From contig CAZTYE010000004.1 of NCBI GenBank assembly GCA_964617645.1, positions 192,386 through 256,385 of the forward strand: DNA of 64,000 bases, given 5' to 3'. Of the stretch, positions 1 through 8,109 are shown piece after piece. The notes beneath the pieces are model-generated. The model made no database searches. It was not told the DNA's origin and worked only from the letters and a program-made list of their open reading frames with translations. This DNA is from JADJGC01 sp964617645 (GTDB taxonomy: Bacteria; Zixibacteria; MSB-5A5; CAIYYT01). The stretch's first letter is position 1; the number at the start of each line of letters is the position of its first letter. The position numbers were made by a program, and so were the translations under genes.

Positions 1-935
1 ATAGGAACAACGATCAGCGTTTTCACAAGTAGTACGCCGATACTTAGACTCAGTATCAGTATTGGCTGACCGAAGATCACGCCGATGTCCAACAGCATGC
101 CGACTGAAACGAAAAACAGGCTGACGAACAGATCGCGAAACGGAGTAATGTTTCCGATGGCGTAATGACTGTAGTCCGATTCTGATATGATCAACCCGGC
201 CAGAAACGCGCCGAGCGCCAACGACAGGCCGACGGCCGACGAGAGTAGCGCAACCCCCAGTCCGATCACAACGACCACCAGCAGGAACAGTTCACGGTTA
301 CGCACCTGCGCGACCAGTCGGAGCAGTGGCGGCGCCAGCCAGCGCGCGGCCACGAACACGAAGAGCGCCATCCCCAGTCCAAAGAAGAGCAATTTCCCGA
401 TCTCGCCGCTTGTCGCCAGTTGGCCGGCCAGGAGCGGGATCGCCAGCAACATTGGGACCGAAGCAACATCCTGAAAGATAGAAATCGAAACTACAGCGCG
501 AGCATGAGGACTGTCGCTTTCGCCAAGCTCCTGATACGACTTCATCGAAATCGCGGTACTGCTCATTGCTGCCATCATCCCGACCAGAGTCGCCTCCGGC
601 CAATCTAATCCGCCGATGACCGCGATGCCGCCGATCACAACACCGGTCGCGATCACCTGCGCCGGACCGCCCACGAGCAGCGTCCGTTTGATTCGCAGCA
701 TGTCTTTCAACGAGAGTTCGATACCGATCGCAAACAGCAGTAGCACAACGCCGAGATCCGCAATCATCGCTACGTCGTCGCCGGTACCGATCAAACGAAA
801 GCCGTGCGGGCCGCTGAGCACCCCGGTGATAAGAAAGCCGACGATCACCGGAATGCGAAAGCGATTGCAGATCAGAAGTACGATGATCGCAACGACAAAG
901 ATGATGAGAAGATCAACCAGTACCGGCAGATACAA
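1..935 (-). CDS. Kef/CPA2-type monovalent cation:proton antiporter, 3' end cut by window edge
   Basis: The minus-strand frame is open from 935 to the window edge and gives about 311 residues of a polytopic membrane protein. It starts LYLPVLVDLLIIFVVAIIVL and continues with the CPA2 pattern: RFRIPVIVGFLITGVLSGPH, then LGVVLLLFAIGIELSLKDM, and later GLSLALGAFLAGLIISES and RDLFVSLFFVSVGMLLD. These are hallmarks of KefB/KefC-like Na+/H+ or K+/H+ exchangers, which exchange monovalent cations for protons across the inner membrane. I chose a TTG start at 935 because AGGAG lies 5 nt upstream of it. Any C-terminal regulatory (TrkA-N) domain would lie outside the window. It follows the kinase gene after a 91-bp gap, so co-transcription is possible but not certain. 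The family call is firm; the ion is unknown. Confidence 0.85.
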   Translation of the reverse strand, partial: MYLPVLVDLLIIFVVAIIVLLICNRFRIPVIVGFLITGVLSGPHGFRLIGTGDDVAMIADLGVVLLLFAIGIELSLKDMLRIKRTLLVGGPAQVIATGVVIGGIAVIGGLDWPEATLVGMMAAMSSTAISMKSYQELGESDSPHARAVVSISIFQDVASVPMLLAIPLLAGQLATSGEIGKLLFFGLGMALFVFVAARWLAPPLLRLVAQVRNRELFLLVVVVIGLGVALLSSAVGLSLALGAFLAGLIISESDYSHYAIGNITPFRDLFVSLFFVSVGMLLDIGVIFGQPILILSLSIGVLLVKTLIVVP

Positions 936-1026
936 TGCTGCTCCTTCGTGTGCCGCCCAGCAAGAGCTTGTTGAATGTCTTACGCAAAGGCAAGGAAGAT
1001 TTGTTGCGGAGGTCTTTTCGACTCGT

Positions 1027-3126
1027 CTACGCCGATGGCAGGCGCACGATGAAGGTAGTGCCGACGCCCAACTCGCTTTCGACCTTGATCTCGCCGTTAT
1101 GCGCCATCACGATACGTTCGCAAATTGCGAGACCGAGGCCGGTTCCGGTGTCCTTCGTGGTGAAGTAGCGTTCGAAGATCTTGCTTACCGACTCCGGCGC
1201 GATGCCGACGCCGGTATCTGCGATGCGAAAGACGACCATCGTCCGGCCGGTCGATTCCTGATGTTCGCACTGCACGTTAATCGAAAGCTCGCCTCCCTTA
1301 GGCATCGCATCGACGGCGTTGATGATGAGATTGAGCATCATTTCGACGATTTCGTTCTCATTGACCAACACCGTCGGGAGATCGTCCGCCAGTCCCAAAG
1401 TGAGAGTAACGTTGTGCTTTTTGAGATCGTTTTCTACCAACCGCACGACACGGCGAATGAGATCTTCAATCTTCTTCTGTTCGAGTTGGTACTTCTTCGG
1501 GTTGGAGAAGTCCACGAGCTCGCGCACGAGTTCATTGAGCCGAAGCAGTTCCTGTTCGGCCGTTTGGAAGAAGTCGCCCGACTGCGAAATCTCCGGCCAG
1601 CGATCGCGCATTACCTGAAGCATGCCGCGAATCGTCGTCAACGGCTTCTTGAGATCGTGCGAAATCTCCGACATCATCTTTCCCATCGTGACTAAGCGCG
1701 TGGCATTGAGCACCGCGCGCTGCTGTTCGTAAATCGCGGTCGCTTGCGAGGCAACGATCGAGGCGATGTACTCGTCGTTCTCCGAAAACGCCTCTTCCTT
1801 TCGGGAGCCGAGACAGAAGAGACCGTGCAGGGCGCCTTTCGTGATGATCGGAACGGCCGTGAACGACTTGATACTCTCGCGGAACAGTGGAATCTCGGCG
1901 ATTAATTCGCGCACGGCCGCCGTCCGGCGCGCCGACGAGTAGACCGTCTTGTCTTTCAGCGCGACCTCACGACCGCGCAGCATAACGGCTTCTTTTCGGC
2001 CGAACCCTTCCCAGTAGTTCACCGTGAGCGTTTCTGGCCGTTCATTCCATGCCAGCCAGACCGCAAAGTCAACCTGCATAATCGCCGTCAAGGAACGGTA
2101 GATCAGATCCGTCATTTCCTGCGAATTGTCGACGGTTGTGATCGCCGTCGCCAACTTGTACAGCACCGCGAATTCGTTGACCTTTTCATTGAGTGCCTCA
2201 AAATTCTCGGCATCATCGATCGCGACCGCCGCTTGTGACGCAAAAGTCTCAAGCAGGCGCAGATCGTTGTCTTCGAACACCGTACCGTGCTTCGGATCGG
2301 AAAGATTGAGCACGCCGATCACCCGGTCTTTAACCTTCAGCGGGACCGAAATGAGCGAACTGGTTTCGTAGTTGCCCTTGCCAAAGCGGGAGAATCGTTG
2401 ATCCGATTTGAGGTCTTGAATCAGCAGTGCCTCGCCGGTCTCGGCAACATGGCCGGCAATCGACTCACCCAACCTGAGTCGCGTCTGCGCGCGAACCTGC
2501 TCCGAAAGCCCAACGGAAGCCGAGACGGTTAGTTCACCATGCTCCGGATCAAGAAGCATCACCGAGCCGACGGATGCGCCGATCACATTTAACGCCAGCT
2601 TGATAATATTCTCCAGTAGCGGCTTGAGTTCCATCGACTGCGACAGCACGACTCCGGCTTGATACAGCGCGTCGACTTCCGCGATGCGGCGATTCAGCAG
2701 GTCGTTCTTGATCTGCAACTCGGCCAGCAGTCGCTGCCGCGCGATTTCCAAATCGCGCTTCTCCAGCGCGCGCTTGGCGGCCAGTTTGAGTTGCGTGAAT
2801 TCGATCGGTTTTAGCAGGTAATCATACGCACCCATGTTGATCGCCGCTACCGCCGTATCGAGCGATGCGTATGCCGTCATTAAGATCACCATCGCACCCG
2901 GATCGTCGGCGCGAATCTTCTGCAGCAGATCGATCCCGCTCATCTCCGGCAATTTGATGTCGCTGATCACCAGATCGAAATCCCTCTCCGCATAGAGATC
3001 GAGTGCGCGCCGCGCGTCGCCGGCCGTTTCGACGATATAGCCGTTGCGTGTCAAGAGAGTGCTCAGCGAGTCGCACATCCGCTGTTCGTCGTCTACCACC
3101 AGAATGCGGGCGGCGTCGTGAGTCAT
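1027..3126 (-). CDS. Receiver-GAF-GAF histidine kinase (699 aa)
   Basis: Cytosolic two-component protein with an unusual order. An N-terminal receiver (residues 1-120) has the acidic pair in VVDDE, phospho-acceptor Asp56 and Lys106. Two GAF-like sensor domains follow at about 165-310 and 325-475. The kinase core has the HisKA phospho-histidine at about 490 (EISHDLKKPL) and an HATPase domain (NLIINAVDAM, DTGVGIA, GTGLGLAI). There is no membrane segment. The ATG at 3126 overlaps the TGA of the upstream kinase as ATGA and has a GGGG Shine-Dalgarno (SD) sequence; a longer reading from 3162 is less likely. The arrangement suggests that the upstream kinase, or another phosphodonor, controls this one through its receiver. 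The stimulus is unknown. Confidence 0.88.
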   Translation of the reverse strand: MTHDAARILVVDDEQRMCDSLSTLLTRNGYIVETAGDARRALDLYAERDFDLVISDIKLPEMSGIDLLQKIRADDPGAMVILMTAYASLDTAVAAINMGAYDYLLKPIEFTQLKLAAKRALEKRDLEIARQRLLAELQIKNDLLNRRIAEVDALYQAGVVLSQSMELKPLLENIIKLALNVIGASVGSVMLLDPEHGELTVSASVGLSEQVRAQTRLRLGESIAGHVAETGEALLIQDLKSDQRFSRFGKGNYETSSLISVPLKVKDRVIGVLNLSDPKHGTVFEDNDLRLLETFASQAAVAIDDAENFEALNEKVNEFAVLYKLATAITTVDNSQEMTDLIYRSLTAIMQVDFAVWLAWNERPETLTVNYWEGFGRKEAVMLRGREVALKDKTVYSSARRTAAVRELIAEIPLFRESIKSFTAVPIITKGALHGLFCLGSRKEEAFSENDEYIASIVASQATAIYEQQRAVLNATRLVTMGKMMSEISHDLKKPLTTIRGMLQVMRDRWPEISQSGDFFQTAEQELLRLNELVRELVDFSNPKKYQLEQKKIEDLIRRVVRLVENDLKKHNVTLTLGLADDLPTVLVNENEIVEMMLNLIINAVDAMPKGGELSINVQCEHQESTGRTMVVFRIADTGVGIAPESVSKIFERYFTTKDTGTGLGLAICERIVMAHNGEIKVESELGVGTTFIVRLPSA

Positions 3127-4439
3127 CGCTTGCCCCTGAGCGGCAGCGAGATCGTGAAACACGCGCCGCCTTTAGTGTTATTGGCGGCGCTGATCTGTCC
3201 GCCGTGCGCCCTCATGATGCTCTCGCAGACGGACAACCCGAGTCCCGTGCCCTTGCCGGCGGCCTTGGTCGTGAAAAACGGCTCAAAGATCTTTGCGAAA
3301 TTGTCCGCTGGTATGCCTGGCCCCGTGTCACAAAACGTTAGATTCAAGTGCTGATTCTCCGTGAATCCCGAAATCGTGATCGTGCCGCCGCCGGGCATGA
3401 AATCGCAGGCGTTGATCATGAGGTTAAGGAAAACTTGCTTGAGTTGCTCCGGCGAAGCGTGCACGTGCGGCAGTGGCGACGAGAATCGCTTATCGATATC
3501 GACTCGGCCCTTCTGCGCATGTAGCGAGAGCAAGAGAATCGTCTCGTCGATGACTTCTTCAACATCGGTCTCGGCGAATCCTTCGTTGCGCGGCCGAAAC
3601 ATGTCGAGCAGCTGCCGCACGATACTTGCGATGCGATCGACTTCCTCAGTGACAATCTGTACGTTTTCCGTCGGCTTGGCGTGCGCCGCTAGGTCGTCTC
3701 GAATCATGAGCAGGTAATTCTTGATGATCCCAAGCGGATTATTGACTTCGTGTGCCACGCGCGCCGATAGCTGCCCCAGCGCCGCCAGTTTTTCCGCCTG
3801 CACCAGTTGCAATTGCGCCCGTCTCAGTTGTTCGAGCGCTTCCTTCTCGGAGTCGAACAGCCGCGCGTTTTCGACGGCCACCGAGAGCTGGTTGGCCAAA
3901 ATTGCGAGAAATTCCAGGTCGTCTTCGAAAAACTCGCTGCCGGAGATCTTCCGCGTCACCGACAACAGCCCGCGCACACGGTTTTGCAGCGACATCGGTA
4001 TCAGATACTCGCACTCGATCTGGCCGAGCAGCTCGACTTCGCGATTGCCACTCAGGCGTCGCCTGATTTCCTGCGCCGACAATGGCCGATTATGCAACGT
4101 CTGAAACAGCGAAAGAATCGGGCTTGACTCGCAAATTGTCAGCTTTGCTCCCGGCTCCAACGATAATCCTTTGTGTTTGGCCAGATGCAGATCATCGTTT
4201 TCGTGGCTGCGAACAATGAAGATCGCCGCGCCATTGACGCCCATTTGACCGATGCAGGTTAAGATAATGCCGTCGAGCAGCGTCTCGGTATTCAACACCG
4301 AGTTGAGATGTCGGGAGATTTCGAAAATCGTGTAAAGATCAAAGATCTTTCGCTTCAAGCGCTTGTTGGCCTCGGTGAGTTCCGCAAGCTGGGTGGGCCG
4401 CTCAATCTCGGCATGGTTCGGCTTCGGTTGTTTAGCCAT
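3123..4439 (-). CDS. GAF-domain sensor histidine kinase
   Basis: 438-residue cytosolic kinase. Residues 1-35 look like a short coiled coil, followed by a GAF-like sensor domain (about 40-195). The dimerisation domain carries His230 in ARVAHEVNNPLG, and the HATPase domain shows N (NLMINACDFM), G1 (DTGPGIP) and G2 (GTGLGLSV) boxes. No receiver or membrane segment is present. It overlaps folC upstream by 8 bp and the receiver-kinase gene downstream by 4 bp, so all three are probably translationally coupled. The pair may form a phosphorelay in which this kinase phosphorylates the receiver of its neighbour; that is inference. The ligand of the GAF domain cannot be told from sequence. Confidence 0.88.
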   Translation of the reverse strand: MAKQPKPNHAEIERPTQLAELTEANKRLKRKIFDLYTIFEISRHLNSVLNTETLLDGIILTCIGQMGVNGAAIFIVRSHENDDLHLAKHKGLSLEPGAKLTICESSPILSLFQTLHNRPLSAQEIRRRLSGNREVELLGQIECEYLIPMSLQNRVRGLLSVTRKISGSEFFEDDLEFLAILANQLSVAVENARLFDSEKEALEQLRRAQLQLVQAEKLAALGQLSARVAHEVNNPLGIIKNYLLMIRDDLAAHAKPTENVQIVTEEVDRIASIVRQLLDMFRPRNEGFAETDVEEVIDETILLLSLHAQKGRVDIDKRFSSPLPHVHASPEQLKQVFLNLMINACDFMPGGGTITISGFTENQHLNLTFCDTGPGIPADNFAKIFEPFFTTKAAGKGTGLGLSVCESIMRAHGGQISAANNTKGGACFTISLPLRGKR

Positions 4440-5754
4440 TCAATAGAGTAATATCGGCAGTTTGCAGTTTTAGTTGTCCGCGATCGCGCAATCGGTGCAA
4501 TACGGGAATCACCTCACCGATCATGTACTGCGACCCGCACACCAACAACACGTCATCGCGCCGCGTCAACTGCAGAGCGCGCATGACGGCATCGCGGATC
4601 TTCCGCTGCACGTCGAAATCAACGCCGGCCGCAACCGCCGCCCAAATGACACCCTCAATTTCCGCCGCCCGATTCGACGGCGGAATCGTAATCACCGCCC
4701 GGCGCGTAATCGGTGCCAATATTCGCATGATCTCGTCGTGATCCGGTCGTTCTAAGAATCCACACAGCAATACGGCGCGCCGGTTCGGATATACGGCGCG
4801 AAATGTGCCGGACAATGCGCGCATCCCGTCCGCGTTGTGCGCAGCGTCGAGCACGATCACCGGCCGCTTGCTGACGATTTGAAACCGTGCCGGCCAGCGG
4901 CTGCCGCGAATTCCTCGTCTCACCGCGCCGTCAGATATTCTAAGGCCGCGTTTTCTCAAAACTTCCACGCTTTTCAACACCACGGCCAGATTGCGCAGTT
5001 GGTGTTCACCGATCAAGGGTGATATCAGACGCTTGGTCCCGGAGCCGTTCAGCATCGCATCAATCGCCATCTCACCGCCGCGGATCTGGTAGTCGGCCTT
5101 CAGCGGTTTCGAGCGAGTGAGCGACGATCCGCGCTCCATGCACACACCCCGGAAATAACTCACGAGCTCCGGGCGCTGCTCGCCCGAAACCAGCGGCACC
5201 GCAGGTTTGATGATTCCCGCTTTCTCGCGAGCAATGTGCTGGAGAGTTGGCCCGAGTATTTTCGTATGATCGAGGTCGATGTGCGTGATTATCGACAAAA
5301 GCGGATTGAGCACGTTGGTTGCGTCAAGTCGACCACCGAGTCCGACTTCAACGACCGCGTAATCGACTTGCTTTTTGCGAAAATACCAGAAGGCCAGTGC
5401 CGTAGAAATCTCAAAAAATGTGATTCGGGCGTCGATGATAAATTGCCGGTTGCCGGCCACAAACTCCGCCAGCGAACGCTTGTCGATGGCCCCTTCGTGA
5501 GTTCGCACCCGCTCGCGGAAATCAACGAGGTGCGGTGACGTAAACATCCCGACCTTGTATCCCTGCGCCTTCAAGACCGAAAACAACATCGCGCTGACCG
5601 AACCTTTGCCGTTCGTGCCGGCCACGTGAATGGACTGGAATTCGCGCTCCGGATTGCCGAGATGCGCCAGAAAGCGCGTGATATTGTCGAGTCCCATCTT
5701 GATCCCGAAAAGTTCGAGATTGAAGATGAATTTCAGCGCATCATTGTAGCGCAT
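4432..5754 (-). CDS. folC: Dihydrofolate synthase / folylpolyglutamate synthase
   Basis: 440 residues, normal for FolC. This cytosolic Mur-ligase-family enzyme joins glutamate to dihydropteroate and extends the polyglutamate tail of folates using ATP. The P-loop AGTNGKGSVSAML is at about residues 45-57, followed by MFTSPHLVDFRERV. The metal/ATP stretch EVGLGGRLDATN and the central-domain motif HIDLDHTKILG are also typical, and VLDAAHNADGMRAL begins the C-terminal domain. The ATG at 5754 lies 3 bp after the accD stop, as in many bacteria where accD and folC are neighbours. The gene ends inside the start of the following histidine kinase (8-bp overlap). Confidence 0.95.
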   Translation of the reverse strand: MRYNDALKFIFNLELFGIKMGLDNITRFLAHLGNPEREFQSIHVAGTNGKGSVSAMLFSVLKAQGYKVGMFTSPHLVDFRERVRTHEGAIDKRSLAEFVAGNRQFIIDARITFFEISTALAFWYFRKKQVDYAVVEVGLGGRLDATNVLNPLLSIITHIDLDHTKILGPTLQHIAREKAGIIKPAVPLVSGEQRPELVSYFRGVCMERGSSLTRSKPLKADYQIRGGEMAIDAMLNGSGTKRLISPLIGEHQLRNLAVVLKSVEVLRKRGLRISDGAVRRGIRGSRWPARFQIVSKRPVIVLDAAHNADGMRALSGTFRAVYPNRRAVLLCGFLERPDHDEIMRILAPITRRAVITIPPSNRAAEIEGVIWAAVAAGVDFDVQRKIRDAVMRALQLTRRDDVLLVCGSQYMIGEVIPVLHRLRDRGQLKLQTADITLLNG

Positions 5755-5757
5755 AGA

Positions 5758-6594
5758 CTATGGCGTGAAATAATCAAGCAACAGCGCCACAGAACTGCGA
5801 AGTTCGTGGCGGTGAACAATCTTGTCGAGGAATCCGTGTTCGAGGAAGAACTCGGAAGTCTGGAAGTTTTCGGGCAGCTTCTGACCGATGGTCTGTTCGA
5901 TAACCCGCCGACCCGCGAATCCCAACAGCGCACCCGGCTCGGCGATGATCACATCGCCGAGCGAAGCGTAGCTCGCCATCACGCCGGCCGTCGTCGGATT
6001 GGTGAGAATCGAGATATACGGCGTCTTTGTCTCCGAGAGTCGCGCCAGCAATCCCGAGGTCTTCGCCATCTGCAGCAGCGAAAGAATGCCCTCCTGCATG
6101 CGCGCGCCGCCGGAACACGAAACCACAATCAACGGGATGCGATGCACTAACGCTCGTTCGATCGTCCGCGCGATGACTTCGCCGACAACCGAGCCCATAC
6201 TGCCGCCGACGAACGAAAAGTCCATGACTGCAAAGGAGACCTCGCGACCGTCGATTTTGCCGATCCCCGAAGCAACCGCATCATTGCGTCCCGACTTACG
6301 CCGCGCCTCCGCAATGCGGTCGGGATAGCGCTTCGAATCACGGAACTGCAGCGGATCAAGCGACACCAGATTCTGGTCTTCTTCGTTGAAGGAATCCTTA
6401 TCGAGAAGGATGTCAATGTAGTCCGTCGCGCGAATCCGAAAATGGTAGGAGCATTTCGAACAGACCCACAGCGTCTTCTCCAGTTCGCGCACGTAGATGA
6501 TTTCGCCGCAGGAATTGCACTTGGTCCAGAGTCCGTCGGGAATCTCCTTGCGCTCGGTCGGCGGCGGCGCCGGTTTGCGTTTGAACCATTCCAT
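5758..6594 (-). CDS. accD: Acetyl-CoA carboxylase carboxyltransferase beta subunit
   Basis: 278 residues. AccD forms, with AccA, the carboxyltransferase that moves CO2 from biotin to acetyl-CoA to make malonyl-CoA, the first step of fatty acid synthesis. A four-cysteine zinc ribbon is visible at residues 26, 29, 45 and 48. The crotonase-fold core follows, with FVGGSMGSVVGE and SCSGGARMQEG. The ATG at 6594 is preceded by GGAGAA and lies 2 bp past the stop of the tsaB-rimI fusion; a GTG two codons upstream is possible. No accA gene is present in the window. It forms the common accD-folC pair. Confidence 0.95.
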   Translation of the reverse strand: MEWFKRKPAPPPTERKEIPDGLWTKCNSCGEIIYVRELEKTLWVCSKCSYHFRIRATDYIDILLDKDSFNEEDQNLVSLDPLQFRDSKRYPDRIAEARRKSGRNDAVASGIGKIDGREVSFAVMDFSFVGGSMGSVVGEVIARTIERALVHRIPLIVVSCSGGARMQEGILSLLQMAKTSGLLARLSETKTPYISILTNPTTAGVMASYASLGDVIIAEPGALLGFAGRRVIEQTIGQKLPENFQTSEFFLEHGFLDKIVHRHELRSSVALLLDYFTP

Positions 6595-6596
6595 CG

Positions 6597-7685
6597 TCAC
6601 TTCTCCAGATTGTGCACCATCGTCAGCGAGTCCTCCGGCGGCTTTGTATAAAAACCCGCACGGCGCGTCAGCGTCGCGAAACCGTAGCGCTCGTAAAACC
6701 GAATCGCCTTCTCGTTGGACACTCGCACATCAAGCGCCATCGCCCGAATTTGCCGCTGCTGCAACCGCTGACTTAGTTCGTCGAGCAGGCGCTGCCCCAT
6801 CCCTTGCGAACGGTGTGCGGCGGCAACCGCAATATTGGCAATATAACCATAATCATCAAGCGCAATACATATAAGATATCCGATGCATCGCCCTCCTCGG
6901 ACCGCGGCCAGTGTCACGATATTCGGATTGGCGATATCGGCGGCAAAATTCTCGCGCTCCCAGGGATCCGCGAACGCGCTCCGCTCGATTTCCAATACGT
7001 CGTCCATGTGCCCGAGCGCCAAATCGGTCACCACCGTGGCTGTCGTGTCGCGCTTGTACTCTGGCGCCGCACGCAGTAATCGGTCGACATCCAGATTCAC
7101 CGGATCCAAAGGCTCAAAGCGGATGCGGTGCCGGGCGATCAATTGTGCCATATCTCCGCCCGACCAGACCGCCGAATCGGAAAAGCTCAACTTGGTTTCC
7201 TCTCGATCCGCCAGCTGCGCCAGCCGTTCACAGCCGGGACCGACGAATAATCGACGACTCTCCCGCGCCACGATATCGGAGAACTTCATTATCTCGATCT
7301 CGACTCCACGCCGCGAAACATAGAATTCATCGCCCCGGCAGTGAATCACCATCACTGGTTCGTCCTCAAGATAACTCCAGTGCAGCCGCGCCAGATCGAC
7401 GTTACCGACCGCCAATACCCGCTTGTCCCACGCTCGTCCCAGACCCAATGCCGTCGCGATACCCACGCGCAAACCGGTAAACGACCCCGGTCCGGTCAAG
7501 ACCGCCAGGTTGCCAATCTGCGCCGGGGTCAACTTGGCGTCGCGAAGTACGCTGTCGATGGCTTTCAGAATCAGCTCCGAGTGCCGACGGTCGCCGGCGC
7601 CGTTGAATTCGCCGATGCTGCCTTCAGCGTTCGCCAAACCAATCGCCAATCGATCCGAAGAGGTGTCAATTGCGAGAATCGTCAT
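6597..7685 (-). CDS. tsaB-rimI: TsaB-RimI fusion: tRNA t6A factor joined to ribosomal-protein acetyltransferase
   Basis: 362 residues with two parts. Residues 1 to about 220 match TsaB (starts MTILAIDTSSDRLAIGL, then LTGPGSFTGLRVGIATALGL), the partner that holds TsaD in the complex making N6-threonylcarbamoyladenosine in tRNA. Residues about 225-362 are a GNAT domain of RimI type (IANIAVAAAHRSQGMGQRLL, then NEKAIRFYERYGF), which acetylates the N-terminal alanine of ribosomal protein S18. In many bacteria tsaB and rimI are separate neighbours; here they share one frame. The ATG at 7685 overlaps the end of tsaE by 20 bp; the longer upstream reading is not needed. Translational coupling with tsaE is likely. 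Confidence 0.9.
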   Translation of the reverse strand: MTILAIDTSSDRLAIGLANAEGSIGEFNGAGDRRHSELILKAIDSVLRDAKLTPAQIGNLAVLTGPGSFTGLRVGIATALGLGRAWDKRVLAVGNVDLARLHWSYLEDEPVMVIHCRGDEFYVSRRGVEIEIMKFSDIVARESRRLFVGPGCERLAQLADREETKLSFSDSAVWSGGDMAQLIARHRIRFEPLDPVNLDVDRLLRAAPEYKRDTTATVVTDLALGHMDDVLEIERSAFADPWERENFAADIANPNIVTLAAVRGGRCIGYLICIALDDYGYIANIAVAAAHRSQGMGQRLLDELSQRLQQRQIRAMALDVRVSNEKAIRFYERYGFATLTRRAGFYTKPPEDSLTMVHNLEK

Positions 7686-8109
7686 CGTCAATCCGTTCGA
7701 TCTCAATCGCGCGCCGATCTTCGTCGACGACAACCAGTCGCACTTCCCAGCGCCGCGACGGCGCGATTGCGCTACACTTTTCTGCCCACTCGACCAGCAC
7801 GATGCCATCGTTGTCGAAGCACTCTTCAAGTCCGACGTCGATCAAGTCGCTGTCGCCGCCGATGCGATAGAGGTCAAAGTGATAGATCCGCGGCTGCGTC
7901 GGATACACGTTGACCAGCGCAAATGTCGGCGAGCTGACTTGGAGCTTAGCATCAAATACCTGCATCATCCCGCGAATGAACGTCGTCTTGCCGGCGCCCA
8001 ACTCGCCAAAAAACAGCACCACGTCTCCGGCGTGCAACCGCGCCGCCAGCTGGCGTGCAACGCTAAGCGTTTCTGCTTCCGACTGCGAAGTTAGCTTCTC
8101 AATCTGCAT
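7666..8109 (-). CDS. tsaE: tRNA threonylcarbamoyladenosine biosynthesis ATPase TsaE
   Basis: 147 residues, normal for TsaE, a small P-loop ATPase that drives turnover of the TsaB-TsaD complex during t6A37 tRNA modification. The Walker A motif FFGELGAGKTTFIRG is at residues 33-47, with SPTFALVNVY and the YHFDLYRI strand after it. The ATG at 8109 abuts the stop of the porX-like gene at 8110, and its end overlaps the tsaB-rimI fusion. Placing TsaE and TsaB together fits one pathway; their position directly after a signalling gene probably reflects shared transcription only. Confidence 0.95.
   Translation of the reverse strand: MQIEKLTSQSEAETLSVARQLAARLHAGDVVLFFGELGAGKTTFIRGMMQVFDAKLQVSSPTFALVNVYPTQPRIYHFDLYRIGGDSDLIDVGLEECFDNDGIVLVEWAEKCSAIAPSRRWEVRLVVVDEDRRAIEIERIDDDDSRN

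Noticed and set aside
616..1695. 359-codon plus-strand open frame
   Set aside because: It lies opposite the antiporter and kinase genes, which have clear family motifs; its own translation is low-complexity and without motifs.
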